NCBI RefSeq assembly: GCF_932526225.1
Contig: NC_064038.1
Span: 8,741,070-8,805,069, forward strand
Direction: 5' to 3'
DNA from: Nematostella vectensis
Lineage: Eukaryota > Cnidaria > Anthozoa > Actiniaria > Edwardsiidae
Length of the DNA stretch: 64,000 nt
Below, in pieces: positions 23,801 through 35,145 of this stretch (its first letter is position 1; each line of letters starts with the position of its first letter). The position numbers and the translations under genes are program-made. The notes below the pieces were generated by a model. It was not told the origin of the DNA. It saw nothing but the letters and a program-made list of their open reading frames with translations, and did no database searches.

Positions 23801-26800
23801 ATTACTGTTCTATAAAATAGTATTATAGATAGTATTATATTTTTTAATGATAATAAACAAAAACTTCGTCGGCAAAATGTCTGGCCGACATTGTTTGAAC
23901 ACGCAAATAACAGAATCCAGACGACAGAACAATGGCAGGCAACAAGGGATGGGGTTACAGGCATTTTACTTACATAACTGACTTCCACATCGTATTTTAG
24001 TACTACACCATTCGGATCAACAGGTTGTCCCCAAGAGATGTTGAACTAAGAATGAAAACAGCATTATAAGACTACGAATATGGAATCAAAAGTTCACCAA
24101 GATTGCGTTGTGGCGGGATATATAGAATGAATTGTTAAATTGTGACTACAGATTAGAAAAAGAAGCATGGTAAAACAAATCAAATTGATACTAACCGATC
24201 TTGTTGCGTTGTTAACATGGACTTTCACGACTCCTGTTAGGTCATCCGCTTTTTCTGAATAAGGAAAAGGCCGTAAGACATATCTGCAAGGACGTGCGTG
24301 TATAGTGTGGGGAAGAAGAGAGACTGGAACTGGGTGTAATGTTTGTGTGTGGGGGGGAGGGGAGGGAGAGGTTTGACCGAGGGGTATGTCCCCCCCTCTT
24401 TGCTGAGACAGTGTGTGCTCTAAAGGAGCAAATAATGGAGGGAAGGGCGGAGGGAGCGTTTTAATGGGGGGTGCATTTTCCTTTGAGTTGTCTTTCTACT
24501 CTTTGTGATAGAACAGCGTGTTCAGCATGGGAGTGCACGAGTGAGGGATCAGGGGAAGTGGGCTTGAGGAATTTGATGGTTGCGTTAACACTTTTGGTGT
24601 GTTGTAACAGCGTACGCTGAGTGAGGGGGATGGGGTTGAGAGGGAAAATAGAGGGTTTTGATGGAGTGAGGGATTCCAATACCTTTCCGGTGTGTTCGCC
24701 CCCGTGTGTTGGAACAACGTGTATTGGTAGCACATCCAGCACTTGTACAAGCACAAACCTAAAACAGTAAGTACCACAAGTGAACAAGCTGACTGACGAC
24801 GTTACATCCGGTTGACGTACGTTACTTCCGGTAGACAAAAATTTTTCCGGTTGACATACGTTACTTCCGGCAGGCAAACGTTACTTCCGGTTGACTTACG
24901 TTACTTCCGGTAAACAAACATTACTTCCGGTTGACGTACGTTATTTCCGGTTGACGTACGTTACTTCTGATTGAGGTACGTTGTTTCAGGCTGACAAACT
25001 TTATTTCCGGTTGACGCACGTTGCTTCCGGTTTACAAATGTGGCGATTGCTGAAAATCTCTAATGTTTTAACTTCTTGATCTACACTTACTTGTATGGTG
25101 TAATCAGTGAAGTGCTTCAGCCCCGAGATCCGTATGCTCCCCTCTGTGCCATTAGCCTCCAGGACCGGAATACTTGTAGTCGGGATCATTGTGGTATTCA
25201 CTGTGGTGCTAGAGTCGTTACTGACAGGGGTCGTGTAAGTTGACTCCGTCGTGACGTCACTTGCCGTGCTTGTTGGGGAAGCTGTGGTGGATATTTGCTC
25301 ACACAGACCGTTAGCCTGGAACCGAAGAATGTGAAGAATTAATAACTAGATATATGTCCCTGGCAGGGGCGGATCAAGCTTTTCGCTAAAGGGGGGTTTG
25401 GCTCAGTGACAAAGGGATGAGGGGTTATTTTTTTTTTACATATGGCTTTCTGGCAGCCCAAAGAGGGAGGGGGGGTAAACTCCCTAAACCCTCCCACTAG
25501 ATCCGCTACTGCCAGGCTAGACGTCGCATCGTTTAGGGAAGGGGGGAGGGGTCATGGCCAAGTAGCCTGCTTGCAGGAGTTTCATCGGTCATTTTAACAT
25601 AAGATACACCGTGCTTTCTTAATGGAAACGACGCCTAAAGGCTAATGCCTGAATACTTACGTTCAGTTTTGTTAGAAAAGACATCGGCGACATACATAAC
25701 AAGGGTCCTATACTAATTCCACCGGATGACATTAGATAACTCTTTAACGTTAAGTAACACGACTCAACAACAAAAAAACTAGTGACACGCAAGTTTATGT
25801 GGCGAACTTAAACTTGATTTGACTGAGCGCGTTTTTTTTTTGGATATAGCCATTTTCTTAATTCACAGCCTGTGTGTGACGACTTACTGTCACGATCGAG
25901 GCAAAATAATTATCATCTTGCGATTATCAAGCCACGAATACATGTTCGTGACTGACTCGTCCCCAGTCGTCATGGTTTTCGGAGACTTCGCAAAGCCTCA
26001 AGGGAAGGGTTAAAGAGGCGCGCAGGGCATCAAGGGAAGAGAAAAAAGAAAGAGGAGACGTTCCTTCCTCCCTACCCTTTAGGCTTTGCGCGCCTACGAA
26101 ATCTCCCGAAAACTTGCGTTACGACTGGGGACGAGTCAGTGTTCGTGAAACGCAACCAACTTGACCTCGGTCACGCAATCTTCATGATCTCACCTGGTCT
26201 TCGGCGGTGCAGTTGGTCCCGTTGACCAGGAATGTCATGCTGGTGGGTGGGGTGGTTGTCTGGTTAGTGGGGGAGGGGTTATCGTCCTTGGTCTTCGTGA
26301 ATATTGCCTTGAACAAGACGTCTTGGAATTCCTTGGCGAAAAGAGCCGCGCGTTTCTCCGGTTTGTCCACCTCTTTTTCCTCGTCACAATTACACGTGAT
26401 GTTTACTTTACACTCGCCTTAAAAAAAAATAAATAACAAAGGAGGTTGTGATACTATCCCGTTACGAAGCCCTCCCCCGTGAAAAAGTTACTGCCTGATG
26501 AAGGAGTGGAGAGCAATTACCCCAAAGAAGCCCAGCCGCAAGGCCATCGACTGAAGAGAGATACATGCTTGTTTTGATAAGATGAATAATAGCTTTTCTA
26601 TTGCGACGCGCGCTACCGTGGCCACTTCCACAGTTTTGTGAGAGCAGGCAATTAAGGATGTCAGAATGTACAAAAGTGCGTTTTCATTAACCAGTGAAAC
26701 AAACTGTGATAGTCAAAGTGTAATAGTAACAATGGAATTAGATAGCAATAAAATGTTATTTCGCTAAAGGGTAGTAGTTCACTTTGGGTTGATGAAAATC

Positions 26801-29800
26801 ACTCTCTCTGATTGACATGAGCTTCGCTAGCAAAACGAGCCAAAAATGCTTCAGTTTTCATACACGCTTATCAGGCCACGGAAGCGCGCGTCGCACGACA
26901 ACATTAGCTTGAGGGATAATAAAACAGCTCATTTTCCACAAAAATAATGCCTTCTTTACCATTTTTGTCGGCATCTTTTCCGTCGTCACCATCTTTGCTG
27001 TCTCCGTCCCTTAACACCTAGCACAAAAAACATATAATGATAAAGATAAACAAACTCGAGCTAGAATACAAGGCTCTGGGAGAAGGCTGAGAAGCAAAGC
27101 GAGATAAAGGGGAGAAGGCGCCTGAGAGTAAAATATCGGGATAAATATTTTTGAAAAAATATATGGCACTGAAATATCGCAAATCTACCTCCCACCACCC
27201 TCCCTTCTTGTATTGGTGTTCCCCGCTTCGAAAAGGGACTCCTTACCCCCCCCCCCCCCCCCAAACACCCCTTCGCCCATCCCCCATAAAAAAAAACCCT
27301 GGTACGCCCGAATCTCTAAGATGTTATGCATATTCGTCACGTGATCATACCTGCCTAATGCACCAATCGATTCCAGGCTGCCTCCAGACGGAATACTCGC
27401 TCTGCTGGTACTGGACTAGGTACTTTGTGATGTTACCATTAGGGTACAGCGGTGGTTGCCACTTGACAAGAAGCGTAAATGGGTCGAGGTAACTTGCCTC
27501 CAGTCCGACCACGGCAGAAGGTACTAGGAAGAAGGTTAATGGTTAATGGGTCAGTGATCATGGCAGAGGATGAAGGCTAATGGTCAGGGGGGTGTAAGCT
27601 TTATTTTCTGCAAAGGGGTGGGTAGGGTGATCTTGTTACCATGACGACCCAATGATGAATAGACTAATGATGAATACTTCTTAGCCATGTAACACGGACC
27701 TCCCGCTAGCTCGCAGTGATTTCTGTTCCCTTCAAGTACTTGCCTAAATATTCTATCCGCGATAACTCGAACCTACATAGTTAGTCATTCTCATTCCCTG
27801 GAGGTTTTAGCACAAAAAAAACTTTTCGAGCTCTCGTGCTAAAACAATTTTTTGAGCAATTTTAACTCGAAACTCTCCCGCTACCATGGACTGTTTTTGT
27901 TTGCTTTGAATGTTCGAGTGAGCAGAGTTTCACTGTATCTCCCCAATCGCATGCATCGTTGGACCACTTTGAGCAACGCCTTTTTTAGTATTGTTCTACT
28001 TGTTGATATAGGCGACTTGCTCTAAGAATAGGGGACTTGCGCTAAAAGACCACGTGACTGTTTGGGTGGAAAACTAGCGCGCTTAGGCTTTTAGCAGCAA
28101 AAATAACAACAACAAAAAGCCAGTTATTAGCCTGCGTACACCGGGTAATTGCAAGCTCAACCTCTGGATGGAACTATTTCCGGCTGCACGCAGGCTAGCC
28201 AGTTATCAGCTCTTATGGAAAAAAAAAAACAGAATTCTCTTTTTCATAAAGGGTTTAGTTTCATATTAAGATTTTGTTTTTTCGTCGTTCTCTGGTGTGA
28301 CGGGTACATTCAATTACTTAGTTTTTTTTTTGTTTGATTATTTTGTTTGAAATTTCCCACCCATGGGGTCACGTGATCTCTTAGAGCAAGTCCCCTATTC
28401 ACTTCGCCTTTAGGCAGCAAAATGACAACAACCAAAAGCTACTAAATTCAGCGCTTACGAATCAGCAAGACAATTTTATGATTAGAAAGGGTTTATTGCC
28501 ATTGAAAGTATCATTTTTCTCGCAATCTGGCGTGATGGGCTTAGTCATTTCTGTGTTTACGTTGGCGCGATTTTTTTTACAAAAGTCAAGTGATCAAGAG
28601 AACCACAACTTACTCATCTCTCGGGTCTGTAGAAACATCAAGGCGCTGCGCGCGCCTGTGTTATTAAGGGTAGCCGCTTCTACGTAGAACGCATAAAGAG
28701 TGTGGGGCGTCAACTTCCCAATAAACCTGCTTAACCGGTTAACAGGGCGGAAGCCCGGTGACGAGACACTGGTGTTCACTCTGAAAGAGTACAAATAACC
28801 AATCAAGACTTATCAAGAGACCAATGGTCTCTTGACCTTATACAATTTCCACGAAAACTGAAATCGCAAAAATTCGGCATTGGCCTAAGGTTGTTCCCTC
28901 CCATCCATACTTGCTTCATATTGACGCCGTGCCCTGTGTGACCTTGCTGATCAGGAGTGACTCTCCCATACCCTAAATAATGCTAATGAGGTAGCAGGGT
29001 GGACGGTGGACGTTTTTAATTCCCTTTGCTGAGTAAAAGTTTTATATCAGTGACGTAGCATGGGGTGGGGCACTTGGGGAATTCGAGGCCTGCTACTGCT
29101 ATGTATCTAAACTACTAATGATTACTTACGTCCCAGGATCCCCCGCGGGCACATCAATACGAGTCCACCTGTTGACATATCATGCATGGTTACACAGGTA
29201 GGTACTTGATATATGGTTAACGCTTATACTACCCTGGTCAATTCAAACCCAAGAAGCTATGTCGACAAGCTAATTGTAAACTCAAGCTAGCTAAACCGGG
29301 GTACAGTTAGACGCTATTTTAGCTTTATTCGAAGTCCTCAGAGCATCTTAAGTTACACAGAATTACCAAAATAAGATTGAGTATAGGTGTGTAGTGTGTT
29401 CATCTCACATCGAGTAGATGGAACTGGATTAAGTTTGAAATTGTTGAAGCACGGGGCATGTGTGCTACGCCTAACGATGATGGGGGTACTTACACTTGAG
29501 TTGCACTACAGGCGTCGACTCCATCAAATTCGGTAATATCTCTGTCTGGACTATAAACAATGAAACGCATGTTAACAAACATTCTAATGAAAAAGAAGAC
29601 AAGATAGCTTAGAAAATGTCCCTCCCCCTGTCGCCTCAACTACGACGCGTCTTAGATCAAAGCAGAAGACACGATGATGCAAACTGTATTAATTCCACTA
29701 ATTGTCGATGCTTAATAAGCGACGCTGCGTATGTACGGGCTTTTAATGACTCCAAGACAGCAAAGGACATTAAAGAAATCCTCTCCCTTGCAAACAGGTG

Positions 29801-32193
29801 ACACCTTCTTCACCCAAAAGGTCATATAGAATAACCTGGAACTGAGCTAAGTACTCACGCGACTCGGTAGGAGATAGAGTAGAAGAGCACATTCCTGTAA
29901 TCTTCCTTGATACGGACCTCTTCCCAGCTCACTTCAACGCACACGTCTGCGCATGCGCTGAACATAGGCTTGACCAACTCACGCACAGTCATGTTGATGG
30001 CTTTTACTTGACCTGGAAACGAGGTAAGCGAATACCTTTTTACTTGAAATTTTCTGTAGCGTGATACAAGCTTTTAAAGATAGCATCTCACAGACCGTCG
30101 CTGATGATTACTAAGGACCACGAGCCCGCAAAGGATTATTGTTACTTTTGTAACTAACATGCCATGCGAGCCCGCAAAGGATTATCATTACTTTAGTAAC
30201 TTACATGCCACAGCATTTCCATTGGAAGTCTGGGAAACATCCACAGGGCGCCCAAGACTGGCATTAGTCCATTGCAATACGTCATTGACCAGAGGGTCGA
30301 TCCTGCCTGGGCAGAGCCTCGGATTCATGCGGACAAGGATGCCCCCAGCAGTGATCTGAAGGTCTGACCGGAAATCCCATAATGCCTCGAGCTTCGGGTT
30401 GTCCATAATGGTAAGGGCATATCTAAATTAACGGAAAGATAGAGGAAATGGTTTATGTAACTTGCTTGTGAACAACAAAATTTCCAATACACAACTGTTG
30501 TTTGCCAGCCCAATTCATTTTGGGGGGGGAGGGGGGGCATCCCCAACCCCTTCTCCTCCGAGAAGAAACTACTGGGGGGACTAGATTCCCCCTGCCGCTG
30601 TCCTTCATTGGAAAAAAAAACGATTGACATCCGACCAGGCCGCTTGGCCCAGGTCACACGGTCACACATGACACAGCGTGCCCGATCCTTTAACGATAAC
30701 AATAATACAAGTGGTGGTGTTTCATACCTGTCGTTATAAAGCACGTCGACAAGACGTCTCTTCTGGACGTCAATCGTCTTCTCCGGCTCAATAAGCCGCA
30801 GATTCTTGAGGAACTTGAGCGTGACGATTGCGACGGATTCCCTGATCACTATGTAACCTGTGACCCTCTCGATCATTCCGAGGTTGTCTTCAAGTTCTTT
30901 AGCGATAGTCTCTACAGAAAACAGGAAAAGACGTGAAAACGGGTACGGAACATTTTAACGCAAAGAGCGGTTTTAACCAATTAAAGAGGGCGACCGCCTC
31001 ACACACACACACACACACACATATGTACTCTCTTGGAGATCACAAATAGTACTTACGGCCACCGCCTCGCAGTTTAATCTCCAGATTGCCTTTGATGTCC
31101 GTACAACCTTTGTAATGCCTGAGAGAGCTGATAGAGTCGATAATACCACCATTGCCTTGGTTCGACGATACTTTGCAGACTGCAAAAAAAAAAACAGTAT
31201 CAATTTCAAACAAGGTCGACACATATTGAAGGGTATTCTTTATTTGACAAGGGAGAGAGAGTTTTTAGGAGTTTTCGTACCTCTGGGACATCTTTCTGTT
31301 AGACAAGCTTCGCATGTCTTTGTTTTTTCCCAGCGAATGAAATCAATCTTTTCTTTGGCTTGGTATCCGGCTGGGCACTCTAGCACACACGTCGATTCTA
31401 GCTTGTAATAATCTGGTGGACATTTGGAGGATTGTATGCATTCTAGATTGTTGATCTGAAACACAAATTTAAAGAGTGATGTGTGCGATAGTGACAATGA
31501 TAATGACAGCTGGTTGTAATGGTTATTATATAGTGACGATGATAATGACAGCTGGTTGTAATGGTTATTATATAGTGACGATGATAATGACAGCTGGTTG
31601 TAATGGTTATTATGATAATGAAATGACAGCATTGTTGCTTGATGGTGATGTTTTGGGAGTCAGCTAGGTGTCTAGAGGGGGATAGGGAGCTGGCAGGCCC
31701 GTACCTAGCATTTTTTTTTTTGTGGGAGTGCGAAATCCGAAAAAGTGGACCTTATTTTACTGGGGAGGGGGAGTGAGTTCTCTGATAAAAATCTGACCAC
31801 CTATGAAAGAACAAAAAGGGATTTTTTACGCCTTTGCAGTATCTCCAAGGGATGTTTATTGTCGGATTTAGCTACAAAAAGACTTACTTATGGATTGATG
31901 ACATACCAGAGTGATCTAGCTTATGCTTTATAGTTTTGTCTACAAATAGCACGTCTATTGAGAACCGGAAATGGACTTTCGGTCATTGTGTAGGGTGCGT
32001 TCGCACCCCCTGCACCCCTTCTCTGGGTATGGGCCTGTCTGGACCCCACCCTACTCATCTGATTGACTAAGGATAGCGATTAAAGCTTAATTGATCCATG
32101 GTCATTGAATTAATTGATTGATCCATGGTCATTGAATTATGTATTACTATTTTTCATATGTTTAAAGCAATGTCGCAGAGAATGAGTGAGTGA

Positions 32194-32224
<31 letters not shown>

Positions 32225-35145
32225 TTGGTCAACTTCTAGACTTATGCCCATAATAATAATCAACAACATATTAATCATGTACATGATTAGCCTAATCTAT
32301 TAATTCCCTACCAGCAGAGCTCCTTACCATTAATAATCCAACTGGGCATTTCTCCACACATTGACCACTTGGTAACCGCAGATTTTTACACGCATAGCAC
32401 TCCAAGGGGGAATTCGGCTGAAAACACCCACCCAAACACCCTGGGTGACAGCACTGGTAATCAGTACCCCGGACACAGCCTGCATCCCCACACTTGGTGT
32501 CGCAAACTGGAATGGCGTATTAACAGCATGGTTACCATTCAATGAAAAATAAAGTAATAAGGAGTTTGAAGGGGAAATATCAGGGCATTAGGTACGGGGG
32601 GGGGGGGGGGGGGGGGGGGGCAGCTTTAGTTAACACAGGGTCAAGGGGGCAGCCTTAGCTAACAGAGGGTCAAGGGAGCAGCTTTAGTTAACACAGGGCC
32701 ACTGGGGCAGCCATGGCTAACACAGGGCCACGGGGGCAGCCATGGCTAACACAGGGCCACGGGGGCAGCTTTAGTTAGCACAGGGCCATGGGGGGAACTT
32801 TAGTTAACACAGGGCCACGGGGGCAGCCATAGCTAACACAGGGCCACGGGGGGAACTTTAGTTAACACAGGGCCACGGGGGCAGCCATAGCTAACACAGG
32901 GCCACGGGGGAAACTTTAGTTAACACAGGGCCACGGGGGCAGCTTTAGTTAACACAGGGCCACGGGGGAAACTTTAGTTAACACAGGGCCACGGGGGCAA
33001 CCATGTGCAGGGTACATCCCCCTCCCCACCTTGGCCCCGCCAAAGGTGGGGAGGGGGATGTACTAAAGGATCGTTAAATACTATCATTTTTCCATGACTG
33101 TGAAAACAAGCCCCCCCCCCTCCCCCCCAACTTTAAAAGCCCTCAGTGGCAGTAACTTTTGCATGATACTCCTTGGATATGTTGCGCTTTTTAATCAAAA
33201 GATAACCTCCCATTTATCGCTTATTTGTTAATGAATTAGTATTATAATTTAAAAGCTTTTTCAAACGTGTGAATCTGTTGTTGATAGCGGCTTATACTAA
33301 CATTGTTATTCAGTGTGTGCAACTAAGCATGCATGTTTATATGGAAACTATTCCTATTTGAATAAACGCTTATGAAGAAGAAAACATGAAAGCTACTGCA
33401 TAAACGTTTAAAAATAGCTCTATAGAGCTGTATATATAGAAATATTTGCTATGAAAGGAAGGAAGAGTATGTTAATCAGGGTCCGTAGCCGGTTAATATC
33501 ACTCCTCAGAAACCATTAATTTCTTTATTGTGGCGTGAGAAAGAGATTTTCTACGCTCCATTATAAAATAGAATAATTAGCATCTTCACTGAAACACAGA
33601 TGGATAAATGTTTATAAGCAAATAAAAGAATGTATGATATACTAATATTTGAACACTTTTAAAGATTTTATTTTTGAGTCGCTGGGTAATTATTTGATTT
33701 TATAAGGTTAAGCAATGTCTGACGAAAGTTCAATGAGATTCAAAGGCTAAACGAAAACAAAAAAATAGCTCAAATGAAAATCGAGTTAATTTTATCGCTT
33801 TTTATGAGTTATTAATAGAATTACATACTAAGACGCTAATCCATGACTCGAAAAAAGTCAGTAAACGCGCTGAATAATTAAAAATGAATTATACAAAAGG
33901 ATAATGTCAGATCAAGTGCTTTTCGCTTAGACAAAATAAGCCGAACTCGGTTGATAGCCAACTATCAGATCTCAGCCCCGATGATTGAATAATTGTGACA
34001 ACATCACGTGCATTAACCCAAACAATACTGCCCAGATAACTAGAAAATCCAAGCGATATCCTTATTTCCTCTTTGTAAATAATTAAAAGTTCAAAACACA
34101 AGGATGTTTATTCCTACACAAGTTTAATTAACGCGATAACAAACCCTTCAAAGAGTTAACCCAACGCATAAGATTGTAAGCTGCTATGTGTTGTATTGGC
34201 GCCTGTGTATATCATTTTCTAACTATTAGTACAATATTCATTATAAACTTACGTTTTAGGCATGAGAAGTCCGAAGGATCTCCGGAACTCCAACAATATT
34301 GTTTACCGGAAGCTCCATGACCAGCCGGAACTGTGCATTCCCCTTTATAACACAAGTCATAGCAGTCGTTGTTATTCGAGCTCGTCACCAAGGAATAGGG
34401 ATCATCAGAATTCATTTTCATGATTGATTTCCACCTTATTGTCTTCACATAACACAAATTAATATTTTTTTCGATGCGGATACCTCCACTTGAAATTGTC
34501 GTAAGAGAGGGCAAGTTGATTTGCTCCAAGCCATTATTTTGATAAATGACTAAAGCATAATCAAGAAATAGATATCTCCCTCGAATTACGGCCAGATTCG
34601 GGAATATTCCCTTTAGGTCTTTGATATTGAACAATAAAGACACAAGGAGATGGCCCGTGATTTCTGTTAGCTTAGGAAAATATAGCTCTTTTGCAGAATT
34701 GGCATCGCTCACACGATATCCCTGTATTTGAATAGCTCCGTCAAATGTTGTGCAGTTCTTTAGCTCCGCACATCCTTGGCACGAATTCCCAGGTCCTTTG
34801 GATTTGAGGACGTGTACTTTTACTCTCCCAAATGGCGGTGTCAGATTTGGTTTACATACTGCAAATTCAAAATAAGTTACTGAGCTAAGTAAGTTTAGTA
34901 AAATCAATCAAAACATTTACGAGGAACAAGTTAAGTTCCGGCGCGCGCGCGGTACCATCTTGTTTATCATGTCCTTAATCATGCTTATAAACCTATGATT
35001 TAATAAGCGAACTCACACACCTTTCTACAGATATCTTTTGTAACGATAAACTTAAATACTTACGCTCGTATCCGTGGTCTTGCGGCCGTGAAAGACAGCA
35101 TTTTAACAGCCAAATCACTCCAATTAAAATGCCCTTGTTCTTCAT
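14773..35145 (-). CDS. INSR: Insulin/IGF receptor-type tyrosine kinase, complete, 30 exons
   Basis: Membrane receptor kinase for insulin-like peptides, about 1407 residues (human INSR about 1380). Exons in transcript order: 35145-35064, 34858-34253, 32506-32328, 31455-31281, 31179-31057, 30911-30728, 30422-30205, 30012-29859, 29550-29494, 29168-29130, 28780-28614, 27523-27351, 27017-26960, 26417-26194, 25315-25091, 24758-24683, 24254-24196, 24045-23974, 23392-23221, 21032-20912, 20280-20210, 19967-19825, 19553-19489, 19160-19034, 18694-18594, 16846-16791, 16636-16580, 16061-15989, 15511-15377, 15004-14773. The order is signal peptide, L1, furin-like Cys-rich, L2, three FN3 domains, TM (about 1026-1052), juxtamembrane NPEY, kinase, short tail. 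The summed length is 4224 nt, exactly 1408 codons, and all phases agree. The gene is tail-to-tail with SNX27. I see no canonical RX(K/R)R site in the second FN3 insert. The symbol names the family; orthology to INSR versus IGF1R is not implied. Confidence 0.95.
15485..15660 (-). repeat. Tandem copies of an acceptor and exon start
   Basis: The real acceptor of receptor exon 15511-15377, with its first 18 or so bases (TCGTTCGGGGTCGTTATG on the minus strand), is followed into the intron by about three diverged copies with period about 39-46 bp, at roughly 15525-15560, 15570-15605 and 15612-15645. Each contains a TCAG or TTAG followed by a TTCGG-GTCGTNATG-like segment. A more decayed periodic tract with GATCAC and AACGA continues to about 15900. 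Confidence 0.8.
16090..16515. repeat. Dispersed repeat, two adjacent copies in a receptor intron
   Basis: Two related segments, 16090-16320 and 16325-16515, share CCTTTGTTTA-type starts, TTACTTGCTTGAATTA and GAAAATGGCGGC-type ends. A third copy lies at 22340-22596. Shared words include CCTTTGTTATTGTTTATC, ACAGCGGT and GCGGGAGCATAAA. Confidence 0.7.
16976..18197. mobile_element. Foldback element with terminal inverted repeats of about 160 bp
   Basis: The left arm begins TGAGTACTGTACAGGACCC (16976) and continues as repeats of GGACCCGAAATGATCCCA. The right arm, from about 18030 to 18197, is its reverse complement. The centre of about 900 bp has no recognised coding sequence. It lies in the receptor intron between exons 18694-18594 and 16846-16791. 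The inner arms are themselves a roughly 18-bp tandem repeat. Confidence 0.8.
18300..18560 (+). repeat. Degenerate repeat rich in CACGTG
   Basis: Loose repeats of GTCACGTG, AAGAGAAAGACACATGTC-like and CGAGGACACAGAAGGGA (18422 and 18519) with about 100-bp spacing, in a receptor intron. Confidence 0.5.
18700..18915 (+). repeat. Minisatellite, 16-bp unit
   Basis: About 13 units of ACGATCAGTAAGACAA, some with GAGAGACAGACG variants, directly upstream (in transcript sense) of the receptor exon whose acceptor is at 18695-18696. Confidence 0.9.
18922..18957 (-). repeat. Duplicated splice-donor segment of the kinase hinge exon
   Basis: This segment reproduces 19011-19046, the end of exon 19160-19034 (ATAGACCCGAG) plus its donor GTAACCATGGTGATAATG, about 90 bp further into the intron. 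The exon-side copy has one change beside the donor (GAAGTAACC). Confidence 0.8.
20330..20425. repeat. ATG/GATGAT microsatellite
   Basis: GATGATGAT-rich tract with related runs at 20684-20750, in the receptor intron between TM and NPEY exons. Confidence 0.85.
20525..20678. mobile_element. Long near-perfect hairpin (foldback element)
   Basis: Two arms of about 58 bp (AAAACCTTTAAAAGAAAAAG at 20525 and its complement ending at 20678) differ at about one position. They enclose a loop of about 37 bp with its own small GCAGG/CCTGC stem. It lies in a receptor intron, non-coding. Confidence 0.85.
21083..22325 (-). repeat. Donor-derived minisatellite, 18-20 bp unit, part 1
   Basis: Some 65 units reading GTAAGTCAGGGGGGTCATG or ATGTTATGTCAGGGGG on the receptor's strand. 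The array continues at 22597-23220 after an interruption. Short open frames with GHGKSGG-like repeats are artefacts. Confidence 0.95.
22340..22596. repeat. Dispersed repeat copy interrupting the minisatellite
   Basis: Related to 16090-16515: shares CACTCCTTTGTTATTGTTTA, ACAGCGGTCTATTTGCAAGG and GCGGGAGCATAAATGGCGGC. It splits the GTAAGTCAGG array in two, so it either inserted into it or the array grew around it. Confidence 0.75.
22597..23220 (-). repeat. Donor-derived minisatellite, part 2, ending at the receptor exon 19 splice donor
   Basis: About 33 units of GTAAGTCAGGGGGGGCATT. The unit at 23220 is the real splice donor of exon 23392-23221, so the first repeat unit and the 5' splice site are the same bases. 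Confidence 0.95.
24785..25045. repeat. Minisatellite, about 20-bp unit
   Basis: About 12 units of CGTTACTTCCGGTTGACGTA, alternating with CAAACA variants, in the receptor intron between exons 25315-25091 and 24758-24683. Confidence 0.9.
25358..25518. mobile_element. Small foldback element
   Basis: CCTGGCAGGGGCGGATC on the left and GATCCGCTACTGCCAGG on the right are terminal inverted repeats about 160 bp apart. The interior AAGGGGGGTTTGGCT and CCCTAAACCCTCC also pair. Non-coding, in a receptor intron. Confidence 0.65.
28129..28196. mobile_element. Very short foldback element with direct flanks
   Basis: AGCCTGCGT on the left and ACGCAGGCT on the right are inverted repeats 68 bp overall. AGCCAGTTAT occurs on both sides (about 28119 and 28197), a candidate target-site duplication. 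Confidence 0.5.
30116..30205 (-). repeat. Tandem duplication of a receptor splice donor region
   Basis: The donor of exon 30422-30205 (GGCAT|GTAAGTTACTAAAG) and about 48 bp of intron are repeated immediately downstream as GGCATGTTAGTTACAAAAG, followed in both copies by AATCCTTTGCGGGCTCG. The second copy has GTTAGT in place of GTAAGT. Confidence 0.85.
31000..31020. repeat. (CA)n microsatellite
   Basis: About ten CA units in the intron after receptor exon 31179-31057 (transcript sense). Confidence 0.9.
31485..31622 (+). repeat. Tandem repeat, 42-bp unit
   Basis: Three copies of GTGACGATGATAATGACAGC plus TGGTTGTAATGGTTATTATA, about 30 bp from the acceptor of receptor exon 31455-31281. Confidence 0.9.
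31694..32037. mobile_element. Small inverted-repeat element (MITE), copy 2
   Basis: CAGGCCCGTACCTAGCA on the left and CTGGGTATGGGCCTG on the right. The interior resembles the reverse complement of the 6194-6495 copy (shared region near GGATTTAGCTACAAAAAG). Confidence 0.6.
32584..33010 (+). repeat. Minisatellite, about 28-30 bp unit
   Basis: About 13 units of GGGGGCAGCTTTAGTTAACACAG type, followed by GGCCAC, preceded by a G run at 32597-32620. It lies in the receptor intron after exon 32506-32328 in coordinates. It ends in a hairpin around GGGGAGGGGGATGTAC at 33010-33062. Confidence 0.95.
34253..35145 (-). other. INSR: Receptor signal peptide and L1 domain exons
   Basis: The first coding exon begins ATG at 35145 and encodes [19 protein letters not shown], a basic start followed by a hydrophobic core, a typical signal peptide. 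It ends one base into a codon at a GTAAGT donor. The 606-bp second exon carries a receptor L domain: [42 protein letters not shown], and [14 protein letters not shown]. It ends at the start of the Cys-rich region ([15 protein letters not shown]). Confidence 0.9.

Larger units (their letters stand above)
23221..30012 (-). other. INSR: Receptor fibronectin III region
   Basis: Twelve exons. [10 protein letters not shown] corresponds to the VTEFDG(Q)DAC segment of insulin receptors. [16 protein letters not shown] corresponds to PNGNITHYLVFW. The insert between FN3 halves spans exons 27017-26960, 26417-26194 and the first part of 25315-25091. It is acidic and then Thr/Ser/Pro-rich, with Cys residues, N-glycosylation sequons (NITC, NQTT, NGTN, NDSS, NTTM, NGTE) and [33 protein letters not shown] and [18 protein letters not shown] close the third FN3 domain. 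Confidence 0.85.
30205..32506 (-). other. INSR: Receptor furin-like Cys-rich and L2 domain exons
   Basis: Exon 32506-32328 gives [19 protein letters not shown] and CLGGCF. Exon 31455-31281 gives [19 protein letters not shown] and ends RCPR. Exon 31179-31057 gives [19 protein letters not shown], matching the start of L2. Exons 30911-30728 and 30422-30205 contain FLKNLRLI, then [12 protein letters not shown] and NPRLCPGRI, which match the L2 strands of insulin receptors. Confidence 0.9.

Noticed and set aside
30325..30876. 183-residue open frame on the minus strand
   Set aside because: Only its first part is real coding sequence (receptor exon 30911-30728); the remainder reads through the donor at 30727 into intron.
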